Source: Marinobacterium ramblicola (GTDB lineage Bacteria > Pseudomonadota > Gammaproteobacteria > Pseudomonadales > Balneatricaceae). From it: DNA of 64,000 bases. The stretch spans positions 1 to 64,000 of the forward strand of contig NZ_JAHREP010000012.1 in NCBI RefSeq assembly GCF_019084545.1, read 5' to 3'. Both the position numbers and the translations under genes were made by a program. Under the pieces are notes generated by a model. That model saw nothing but the letters and a program-made list of their open reading frames with translations, was not told the DNA's origin and ran no database searches. Numbering within the stretch: position 1 is the stretch's first letter; every line of letters starts with the position of its first letter. Below, piece after piece: positions 1 through 7,506 of this stretch.

Positions 1-76
1 TGGCTCCTCGAGCTGGACTCGAACCAGCGACCAATAGATTAACAGTCTACTGCTCTACCAACTGAGCTATCGAGGA
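1..76 (-). tRNA. tRNA-Asn (anticodon GTT)
   Basis: Read on the minus strand this is a complete 76-nt cloverleaf. It has a 7-bp acceptor stem (TCCTCGA with TCGAGGA), discriminator G and an encoded CCA at positions 1-3. The T-arm is GCTGG-TTCGAGT-CCAGC, and the anticodon loop CTGTTAA gives anticodon GTT. The discriminator, arms and loop match the E. coli tRNA-Asn pattern. The gene ends exactly at the window edge, so its terminator and any downstream tRNA partners cannot be seen. Confidence 0.97.
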
Positions 77-225
77 ACACCTCAACCGAGGCGCGTATAT
101 TAAAGACCGGGGCAGAGTGCGTCAAGCACCCATTTTAAAAGTTTTCGTGCGCCTGTCTTTAGGTGTAATCTCCTGATCAAATAATGACTTACGTTTAGCT
201 CAGTGCAGCCAGGAGCTAGTGCCCC

Positions 226-1956
226 ATGACCCGAATTTCCGGAAAAGATCTCCCTCTGGAAGAGTCCATCGAGTGCATGAGCAAGGGGCTCAAAGCACTC
301 GGATTTGATATCGAAGAGGTGCGTTGGCTCAACCCGGTCCCATCGGTCTGGTCGGTGCAGGTTCGCGACCGTAACTGTCCGATGCTGTACGCCAACGGCC
401 AGGGCTCGATTCAGGAGGCGGCGCTGGCCAGTGCATTGGGTGAGTTTTACGAGCGCCTCGGCACCAACTATTTCTTTACCGACTATTACCTGGGTAAAGA
501 GCACGCCGCTGCCGATTTCGTGCACTACCCCAATGAGCGCTGGTTCGACCCCGTGGTTGGACGTTGGCCGGATGGGTTGCTCGATGATGTCACCCGGGAT
601 CATTATGACCTTCACGATGAACTCAATCCTGCGGAGCTGATCGATCTTAACTCCAGCCGAGCCGATCGTGGCATCTGTGCGCTGCCTTTCATCCGTCAGC
701 GCACCGGCGACGAAGTGTGGTTTCCGGTCAATATCATCGGCAACCTGTACGCCAGCAACGGCATGGCGGCCGGTAACAATAAGTGGGAAGCGAGGGTACA
801 GGCGCTGTCGGAGATATTCGAGCGCCATATCAAGAGCACTATCATCTCCACCGGGATCAGTTTGCCTCCGATCCCCGTTGCCGTTCTTCGCCGCTACCCC
901 AAAATTCAGGCCGGTATAAAGGCGCTGCGCGCTCGGGGTTTTGTGGTAGAGGTGCGCGATGCGTCTCTTGGCGGCAAGTTCCCGCTGGTGAATGTCACCC
1001 TGATCAACCCGGAGGATGGCGGCTGCTATGCGTCCTTCGGTGCTCATCCCAAGTTTGAGGTTGCCCTGGAGCGAGCATTGACCGAACTGCTGCAGGGGCG
1101 CGAACTGGATCAGCTGGGAGCTTTTCCATCGCCCACCTTTAATGTCGATGAGGCCGCATCCCCTCTTAATCTGGAAACCCATTTTAGCGATTCCAGTGGA
1201 GTGATCGCCTGGGACCTTTTATCCGACAACAGCGATTACCCCTTCACGGAGTGGAATATCGACGGTGACCGGCAGGAGGAGTTCAACGAGCTGTGCCATC
1301 GTATCCATCGTGTCGATATGGATATCTACATTGCCGACTATGAGCACCTTGGCATCTATACCTGCCGTATCATCGTTCCGGGTATGTCTGAGATCTATCC
1401 CGTCGATAAGCTGATATGGCGCAACAATAACGCCGCGATCGATCTGCGTGCTTCGGTGCTGGCATTGGCGGAGCTGGAGCAGGATGACCATGAGGAGCTG
1501 CTTGATGCTCTGGTCGCGGGGCGTTTCGATGACGATCAACAGGTCGCTGCCCTGCTCGGCGTAGTGCCCGATGAGGGAGGTATCTGGGAAACCCTGAGTG
1601 TGGGAGAACTGCGCTGCCTGTTGTTGCTGGCAACCGGGGATAAGGAGGGGGCGCTTGATTGCGTGGAAACAGTGCTGGAGTCCGCTCGACTGCCCAGGGA
1701 GCGTCGGTCGCTCTACCGATGCCTGCACACGCTGCTGAATATAGAACTCGACCCCTTGCGATCGCTTGAGAGCTACCGGGCGTTACTGATCCGGGTCTAC
1801 GGCGAAGTGCTGATGGACAGGGCGGTGGCGATGCTTGAGGGACGAGAACTGTTTACCGAATTCGTGAGCAGCAGCGAATTGCTGGAGAACTTTAAATCTC
1901 ATCAAACACTGATAGGTGTTTACTCCCGTTTACAGTTGGCAAAAACGGGAAATTGA
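226..1956 (+). CDS. ycaO: YcaO, ribosomal protein S12 methylthiotransferase accessory factor
   Basis: A 576-aa protein whose length and sequence match the E. coli YcaO type (about 586 aa), not the cyclodehydratases of peptide natural-product clusters. YcaO proteins bind ATP and activate amide backbones. The E. coli member assists RimO-dependent beta-methylthiolation of ribosomal protein S12, but its exact reaction is unresolved. The YcaO core fills roughly residues 60-400, with the glutamate-rich stretches typical of the ATP site (EAALASALGEFYER near 65, EARVQALSEIFERH near 188). The last 170 residues form a helical extension like that of E. coli YcaO. There is no partner gene nearby; it stands alone between a tRNA and the adhesin gene. 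Confidence 0.92.
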   Translation: MTRISGKDLPLEESIECMSKGLKALGFDIEEVRWLNPVPSVWSVQVRDRNCPMLYANGQGSIQEAALASALGEFYERLGTNYFFTDYYLGKEHAAADFVHYPNERWFDPVVGRWPDGLLDDVTRDHYDLHDELNPAELIDLNSSRADRGICALPFIRQRTGDEVWFPVNIIGNLYASNGMAAGNNKWEARVQALSEIFERHIKSTIISTGISLPPIPVAVLRRYPKIQAGIKALRARGFVVEVRDASLGGKFPLVNVTLINPEDGGCYASFGAHPKFEVALERALTELLQGRELDQLGAFPSPTFNVDEAASPLNLETHFSDSSGVIAWDLLSDNSDYPFTEWNIDGDRQEEFNELCHRIHRVDMDIYIADYEHLGIYTCRIIVPGMSEIYPVDKLIWRNNNAAIDLRASVLALAELEQDDHEELLDALVAGRFDDDQQVAALLGVVPDEGGIWETLSVGELRCLLLLATGDKEGALDCVETVLESARLPRERRSLYRCLHTLLNIELDPLRSLESYRALLIRVYGEVLMDRAVAMLEGRELFTEFVSSSELLENFKSHQTLIGVYSRLQLAKTGN

Positions 1957-1998
1957 CAGCCCCCCCTGATGAGCATCAATAAAAACGACCGCATTGTA

Positions 1999-2026
1999 CC
2001 TGGGTACAGTGGTGACTGTACCCAGG
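1999..2026. repeat. Perfect 11-bp inverted repeat between ycaO and the adhesin gene
   Basis: CCTGGGTACAG (1999-2009) and CTGTACCCAGG (2016-2026) are separated by 6 bases. It starts 43 bases after the ycaO stop. No run of T follows it, so it is either a weak Rho-independent terminator or an operator; the sequence alone does not decide. Confidence 0.55.
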
Positions 2027-2158
2027 CCTGCTTTACTGAATCCTTGATGCAAATAATTTACACCGGAGCGTCGGCCCTGTACTGAGGTCCACTTACGCAA
2101 AGGTGAACGAGTGTCTTTAATCGAATTAGAGACCTATTCAAGGAACCGGGGGTGTGTC

Positions 2159-5116
2159 ATGTCTGAAGTCATCGGGAATGTAACTTTTCTGGATGGTAAC
2201 GCCGTAGCGGTGTCGGCCGATGGTACCGAGCGCGTGCTTGCGCTGGGCGATGCCATTATGTCCGATGAAGTTGTACGCACAGCAGAGGGTGCTCGTATCG
2301 AGATCGCCCTGGCGAACGGTGAGGCCGTTGCTATTAGCGGTAACGACAGCTGGGTCGCCTCCAGTGCAGGAGCTGAAACCGCCGAGATGACCGGCGAAGT
2401 CATCGGCACAGTCAGCAGCGTTTCTGGGCAGGTAGTTGCCGTTGCGGCTGACGGATCCGAGCGTGTGCTGTTGGCCGGCGATGTGGTTTATGCCGACGAA
2501 GTGATCCGCACCGGTCCGGATGCGCAGATCGAAATCGCCATGAACGTTGGTGGACCGGTTGTGCTTGAGGGCGGCCAGAGCTGGCTCGCCACCTCCGATA
2601 CCTATACCCCGGCCGATCAGTTCGATACCAGTGAAGCAGTTGCTGACAGCGGCTCATTCGATGACGTAGACGCTATCCAGGCCGCCATCCTTGCCGGTCA
2701 GGACCCGACTCAGATCGGTGAAGCCACCGCAGCGGGTGCCCCGGCCGCAGGCGCAACCGGTGGTGATGACGGTGGTGCCGACTTCGTCACCGTTAACCGT
2801 ACCGGCAACGAAGTTGATCCGACCGCTGGTTACGACACTGTGGGCATCAGCTCGACTGTTGAACAGCCGGTGAGTGAAGAGCTGGCACCGCTCGAAGAGT
2901 TGCCGACGGTTAGCGTCTCTGTTGAAGTCAGTGTAGATACTCCGGCAGATCCGTCTTTGCCTGGGGTTCCAGATCAACCTACGGAAGAGTTCCCTGTCAT
3001 TGTTAGCGGCAACGTGGTTAATCTTCTCGAAGGCACAGCTGAGGGTGAGGGCGAATATAAAGATGTGACCTTTAACCTGGTGCTTAGTCAGGTTTATGAC
3101 AAGGACGTTACGGTTACCTACCAGCTTAATAATGGTACCGCGACCCATGGCGAAGACTGGCTGGATGGTGATGATCCGAACCATATCTACAGTGTCGTGA
3201 TCCCCGCGGGTGAAACCTCGATTCCGGTCACGATTCATATTATCCAGGATAGCCTTGTAGAAGGTAACGAAACAGTGGGTATCGTGCTGTTAAGCGCTGA
3301 TAACGCCACGGTCAATCCCGATGCCAGCTCGGGCACTATCGTAATTTTCGATGATGACTTCACTACCTTCAGTGTGACGGACGCCAGCATTCAGGAAGGT
3401 GGTTTGATGACCTTCACAGTTACCCGTATGGGCGATGCTACGTTTGATCAAACTGTGGACTTCTCCACCAGCATCGGTGCGGGCGATACGGCTGCGTCTA
3501 GTGACTTCACTGCTACTACCGGTACTCTTACCTTCGCTCCTGGAGAGACCAGCAAGACCTTCACGGTCCAGACTACGGCGGATACGATTGATGAAGAGAA
3601 CGAAACTTTCACCGTATCTTTGAGCAATCCCAGCACCGGCGCGCTTGTCTCTGCTACAGACGGCAGTGCCACCGGTACTATCCTGGATGACGACAGCGTC
3701 AGCGTGCAGAGCGTCAGCGATGCCACCGAAGTGGAAGGCACCGACCTGGTCCACACCGTGACCATGAGCGGCGTGGCCGATACGGCGAAGACCTACAGCT
3801 TCAGCTTCAGTGACGTGAGCGCGACAGAAGGTACGGACTACGACGGCACCCCGGTGGTGTTCAGCGACGGCGTCACCTTCGACAGCAACACCGGCCTGAT
3901 CACCGTGCCGGCAGGCGTTGACAGCTTCACCGTCACCTTCGGCGGCCTGGATGACTCGATAGACGAAACCAACGAGACCTACAGCCTCAACGTGGGTGGC
4001 GTTGGTGCCACCGGTACCATCGTTGACAACGATGAGGCGCCTATTACCTACGATGGCTCGGATTGGCAGGTGAACAAGAGTCTTATCCAGCCGAAGGGTA
4101 ACGGAAGCATCACTTTCTCTGCCGGAGGCCAGATCCACTTTGACTTCTTTGTCACCGACCCGGATGCAGCGCTAGCCATCACTGCTAGTGACCTGGCGGC
4201 ATTGAGTGCGCTTGGACTGGAGGTCAGTATCACCGAGGCATCTAATCAGGATGGTACTAGCTGGTTCAGGATCGACGTGCTCAATACTACTGAGGATCCG
4301 GTTGTCATTACCAACAGCCAGAAGATCGGTCTTGAATGGAGCAACGTGAGCAGTAACCTTGCTGATGTTGGATTTATCAACTCCGATGAATATGTGCTGC
4401 TGAATAACGACGGCAATAGTGCACCGTTGATCACCGGCTCAGGTGAAGATTTTGATGCATACGATGGTGATAATACCGACGTTGATCATATCTGGGCTTC
4501 CAGCGATCCGAACGGTCAGGAGTTTGTACAGACCACCCCGGTCGTCGAGGCTGGTGAAACCATCAACGGTGGTGACGGCAACGACATTATCTACGGTAAT
4601 CCGGGTGTAAACCAGGCCAATCTGATCAACGATACAATCTCCGGTGGAGCAGGTAACGATATTATCGATGGCCGTGCGGGAACGGATATCCTGAACGGCG
4701 ACGCTGGGGATGATGTCATCTTTGGTGGTTACGGCAACGATACGATCGATGGCGGACTCGGTAATGACGTTCTGACTGGTGGTTACGGCGAAGATGTCTT
4801 CCACTGGGATGTGCTGGATGCTGATGGTGGTACCGATACCGTTACCGACTTCAACTCGCATGGTGAGCATGATGTGCTTGATCTGTCAGACCTTTTGGAT
4901 CCGACGGGGGCTAACGTCATAGATAGTGGCAATATCTCTTCATACCTTGAAGCGAACTTTGACAGTGTCTCCGACACAACGACCATTAAAGTCTATACCA
5001 ACGGAGATGCAGGCCAAGGTGGTGCAGTGGTTGCCCAGGAGATTGTTGTTAATGGAGATGTGTCTGACCTTGCAACTCTCGTTGATAACGGATCCATCGT
5101 AGTCGATAACAGTTAA
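2159..5116 (+). CDS. LapA-like type I-secreted adhesin with tandem retention modules
   Basis: A 985-aa secreted protein, predicted to be held at the outer membrane by its N-terminus and freed by LapG. Residues 1-76 and 77-200 contain two copies of the beta-rich retention module (start MSEVIGNVTF; second copy GEVIGTVSSV). Only the second copy continues into the helical segment DAIQAAILAG. The LapG-type site TAAG follows at 190-193, with a second PAAG at 195-198. Residues about 280-625 are three Calx-beta-like domains ending in DDD or DND. Residues about 802-875 carry RTX nonapeptides (GGAGNDIIDG, GGYGNDTIDG). The end is a type I secretion target domain (VDNGSIVVDNS). Start: a GTG at 2111 is possible, but ATG 2159 aligns with the paralogue at 5388. 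Transporter genes (lapBCE) are not in the window. Confidence 0.86.
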   Translation: MSEVIGNVTFLDGNAVAVSADGTERVLALGDAIMSDEVVRTAEGARIEIALANGEAVAISGNDSWVASSAGAETAEMTGEVIGTVSSVSGQVVAVAADGSERVLLAGDVVYADEVIRTGPDAQIEIAMNVGGPVVLEGGQSWLATSDTYTPADQFDTSEAVADSGSFDDVDAIQAAILAGQDPTQIGEATAAGAPAAGATGGDDGGADFVTVNRTGNEVDPTAGYDTVGISSTVEQPVSEELAPLEELPTVSVSVEVSVDTPADPSLPGVPDQPTEEFPVIVSGNVVNLLEGTAEGEGEYKDVTFNLVLSQVYDKDVTVTYQLNNGTATHGEDWLDGDDPNHIYSVVIPAGETSIPVTIHIIQDSLVEGNETVGIVLLSADNATVNPDASSGTIVIFDDDFTTFSVTDASIQEGGLMTFTVTRMGDATFDQTVDFSTSIGAGDTAASSDFTATTGTLTFAPGETSKTFTVQTTADTIDEENETFTVSLSNPSTGALVSATDGSATGTILDDDSVSVQSVSDATEVEGTDLVHTVTMSGVADTAKTYSFSFSDVSATEGTDYDGTPVVFSDGVTFDSNTGLITVPAGVDSFTVTFGGLDDSIDETNETYSLNVGGVGATGTIVDNDEAPITYDGSDWQVNKSLIQPKGNGSITFSAGGQIHFDFFVTDPDAALAITASDLAALSALGLEVSITEASNQDGTSWFRIDVLNTTEDPVVITNSQKIGLEWSNVSSNLADVGFINSDEYVLLNNDGNSAPLITGSGEDFDAYDGDNTDVDHIWASSDPNGQEFVQTTPVVEAGETINGGDGNDIIYGNPGVNQANLINDTISGGAGNDIIDGRAGTDILNGDAGDDVIFGGYGNDTIDGGLGNDVLTGGYGEDVFHWDVLDADGGTDTVTDFNSHGEHDVLDLSDLLDPTGANVIDSGNISSYLEANFDSVSDTTTIKVYTNGDAGQGGAVVAQEIVVNGDVSDLATLVDNGSIVVDNS

Positions 5117-5131
5117 TCCGATTGGCCATAT

Positions 5132-5157
5132 GAAGCTCAGCTGTCTTGCTGAGCTTC
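5132..5157 (+). terminator. Stem-loop just after the large adhesin gene
   Basis: A 10-bp perfect stem (GAAGCTCAGC / GCTGAGCTTC) with a 6-base loop begins 15 bases after the adhesin stop. It is followed by AATATA rather than a T run, so it may protect the 3' end of the mRNA or back up the stronger terminator at 5170. Confidence 0.5.
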
Positions 5158-5167
5158 AATATACTAC

Positions 5168-5191
5168 CAAACCCCGCTTCGGCGGGGTTTT
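5168..5191 (+). terminator. Rho-independent terminator after the large adhesin gene
   Basis: AACCCCGC-TTCG-GCGGGGTT forms an 8-bp stem with a stable TTCG loop, followed by TTTT before GCG. It separates the transcript of the large adhesin from that of the small one. The next 196 bases hold several short hairpins (5265-5291, 5302-5324, 5321-5336) but no recognisable riboswitch. Confidence 0.85.
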
Positions 5192-5387
5192 GCGTTTATC
5201 AGAAAGTGCTGAAGTTGCGTAGCCGGTTCTGTTGTTGCTACGGGGGCATATCAGCTTCTATGTTCCAATCTTGATCCATAGCAAAGATTGGTGCGCTTTA
5301 TAGCTGGAAGCGCAGGATCCAGCTGCTCGACCAGCTTTTTTGAGCTGTAATTATATTAAGAGTGGCTAATAAATAAGGAGGTTCGTG

Positions 5388-6803
5388 ATGACTGATGTCA
5401 TTGGGCGGGTTTCTGCAATTCGTGGCCAGGCGGTGGCGGTTGCTGCCGATGGATCCGAGCGCGTGTTGCTGTTGGGTGATCAGGTTATCGATACTGATCT
5501 GATCCGCACGGGGACCGACAGTCAGGTCGACATACGGCTTGAGGGGGGTGAGGTTGTCCATCTGAATAGTGGTGTCGAGTGGCTGGTAAGCGGTGACCCG
5601 GGTCGTGTCGAAGTGCTTGAGCGCAGCGATCAGGCCGCGTTCGAGGTCGATGCGATCCAAGCGGCGATCCTCGCCGGTGAGGATCCGACTGCTGTAGCGC
5701 AAGCGCCCGCGGCGGGCGGTGATACCAGCGCCACGGGTAACGAGGGCGCGGAGTTCGTCGTACTGGACCGTGTGGCGGGAGAGGTGACGCCCGAAGCGGG
5801 CTACGCTACGCGCGGGATAGGCTACAGCGTCGAGCAGCCCGAGAGCGAAGAGCCTATTCTGGTCGCCGCTACCGTTCCCATGCCGAGCGAAGCACCCGAA
5901 CCGCCTCGACCACCTGAGCCTCCTCAACCACCTGAGCCGCCAGAGCCGCCGGCCCCGTTGATTGCCGATTACCGAGGCTATGCCGCCGGGCAGGGCAGCG
6001 ACACCAACCCGCATGGCACCGGCGGTACTTATGCCGACGCCAATGGGCTCAAGGACACCGGGGCGGAGAATGCCTGGGCGCTCTATAACGCAGAGAGCGG
6101 ATATTACTCGGTCGGTCGTGTCGGTAATCCCCAGGGGGAAACCGATGAGCATATCGACCCGAACGAGGCGCTTGCTTTCAAGCTCAGTACACCGATGACT
6201 GAGGTCTACTTCCACTTCGACGGCGATGTCGGCGGTAGTCAGTGGTCGATCTACTCGGCGGACGGCGAGCGTATTACGCTGGCGAATAATGAAAAGTCCT
6301 TCTCCCTTGATGAGTATGTCGACGAGAGTGGGCTAGGGCACTTCTACCTCAACGATGCTGGCGGTGAGCCGCTGCAGTTTCAATATATCGCCTTCGATGG
6401 CGGCGATGATGCCCAGTTCAGCGTCAAACCGTTGGAGTTCGACGCGGTGCAGAGTGGCGAGTATCTGGGCGGCAGTGAACTGTTTATGGTACAGAGCGCC
6501 GATGCGCCGGTGGTGGATCCGAATGGGCACGAGGACGTCCGTGTGGATCTGTCCGATGTTCTGGATGGAGCGAATTCGAGCGATCTGGCGGCGCTGACCG
6601 GCTATATCCACGTCGCAGAAGACAGCGATAACGGGGGGCTGCTGCTGTCGCTGAATCATCAGGGTGCCGGTATCGAGGCCGGTATCGATCAGGTGATCAG
6701 CGTCGACACCTTGTCTCTCAGCGATCTGGGACTCGATATGGGGATGGATCAGACCGATATCCTGTCGTCGCTGCTGGATAACGGCATCATCTACGTCGAC
6801 TGA
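5388..6803 (+). CDS. Small LapG-cleavable type I-secreted protein with retention module
   Basis: A 471-aa paralogue of the upstream adhesin. Residues 1-100 are one retention module (MTDVIGRVSA, then DAIQAAILAGEDP) ending in a LapG-type site PAAG at residues 107-110. That is the position reported for the TAAG site of Pseudomonas fluorescens LapA. A proline-rich spacer (about 165-187) leads to an unrecognised beta-rich domain (about 190-370). The C-terminus is a type I secretion target domain (VRVDLSDVL to GIIYVD). Calx-beta domains, long adhesive repeats and RTX nonapeptides are absent. ATG 5388 is chosen because AAGGAGG lies 6 bases upstream; a GTG at 5385 is possible. The gene converges on lapG 22 bases away. 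Its surface function is unknown. Confidence 0.82.
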   Translation: MTDVIGRVSAIRGQAVAVAADGSERVLLLGDQVIDTDLIRTGTDSQVDIRLEGGEVVHLNSGVEWLVSGDPGRVEVLERSDQAAFEVDAIQAAILAGEDPTAVAQAPAAGGDTSATGNEGAEFVVLDRVAGEVTPEAGYATRGIGYSVEQPESEEPILVAATVPMPSEAPEPPRPPEPPQPPEPPEPPAPLIADYRGYAAGQGSDTNPHGTGGTYADANGLKDTGAENAWALYNAESGYYSVGRVGNPQGETDEHIDPNEALAFKLSTPMTEVYFHFDGDVGGSQWSIYSADGERITLANNEKSFSLDEYVDESGLGHFYLNDAGGEPLQFQYIAFDGGDDAQFSVKPLEFDAVQSGEYLGGSELFMVQSADAPVVDPNGHEDVRVDLSDVLDGANSSDLAALTGYIHVAEDSDNGGLLLSLNHQGAGIEAGIDQVISVDTLSLSDLGLDMGMDQTDILSSLLDNGIIYVD

Positions 6804-6825
6804 TAGCGGTTTGGGATCAATGGGG

Positions 6826-7506
6826 TTATTGCTCGACTCGCCGGCGCAGATCGGTCCATAACCCCAGTTTTTCCGAGCCGCCTACCCGTTTACCGGTACC
6901 ACGCTCCTTGGCCAGCCATAGGCCGTCACCGTTGAAACTGTATACGGGCACCAGATCCTTGCGCTTGTTGGCGGGAAGGATCTCGGGGTTCAGGTTATCC
7001 AGTACCAGCGGGATGGAGCGAGGCTGTGGGAAGTAGGTCAGCACCATATGGGCCTGGTTCCAGTTCAGTGCCTTGACGTACATGATGCGCATGCGGTCGT
7101 CGGGGATACCGAGTTCGATGAGCGAGAAATATTTCGCAATGGCGTAGTCCTCGCAGTCGCCGCCGAAGGTGGTCAGCTTCTCGAACGGTGTTGCCCAGTA
7201 GTCCTCTACCTTCCAGTGCACGATGTCGGTGTAGTAGGGGACCAGGTTGAAGAAATCGTTGACCTCTTTGACCTTCTGCATCTCGGTCATGGACTGGTTG
7301 GATTCGATCAGTTTTTTCAGCGCGTTCAGCCTGAGTACGGCCTGCTGGCCGAACTTGGCCTCGACGCGGCTGAGCAGCGCCGGGCTGAAATCGACCAGCC
7401 CCTTGGCGCTGGCCGCCAGCGGTGAAAGGCTGAGCAGAACGCCCAGGCCAAGGCCGCAGAGTCGTCTGCGACCTCGCCTTAGTCGGCTGAACACTGATCT
7501 TTTCAT
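6826..7506 (-). CDS. lapG: LapG, periplasmic cysteine protease that releases Lap adhesins
   Basis: A 226-aa BTLCP (transglutaminase-like) cysteine protease. An Arg-rich N-terminus plus hydrophobic stretch with an ASA-K cleavage site near residue 34 is a signal peptide for the periplasm. The catalytic triad is visible: C118 in GGDCEDYA, H153 in QAHMVLTY and D170 in LDNL. The His-Asp spacing of 17 equals that of P. fluorescens LapG, and the Cys-His spacing is within two residues. In the known system LapG cuts an [TAP]AAG motif in the retention module of the adhesin; both proteins encoded upstream carry such a motif. It overlaps lapD by 4 bases, so the two are co-transcribed. Confidence 0.93.
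   Translation of the reverse strand: MKRSVFSRLRRGRRRLCGLGLGVLLSLSPLAASAKGLVDFSPALLSRVEAKFGQQAVLRLNALKKLIESNQSMTEMQKVKEVNDFFNLVPYYTDIVHWKVEDYWATPFEKLTTFGGDCEDYAIAKYFSLIELGIPDDRMRIMYVKALNWNQAHMVLTYFPQPRSIPLVLDNLNPEILPANKRKDLVPVYSFNGDGLWLAKERGTGKRVGGSEKLGLWTDLRRRVEQ

Noticed and set aside
1-76. tRNA-Asn as an integration site for the adhesin locus
   Set aside because: No integrase and no repeated tRNA 3' end were found within the window.
5192-5387. Riboswitch (for example c-di-GMP) in the leader of the small LapG substrate
   Set aside because: Several mutually exclusive short hairpins exist (AGCTGG can pair at 5318 or 5330), but none of the conserved aptamer motifs is present.
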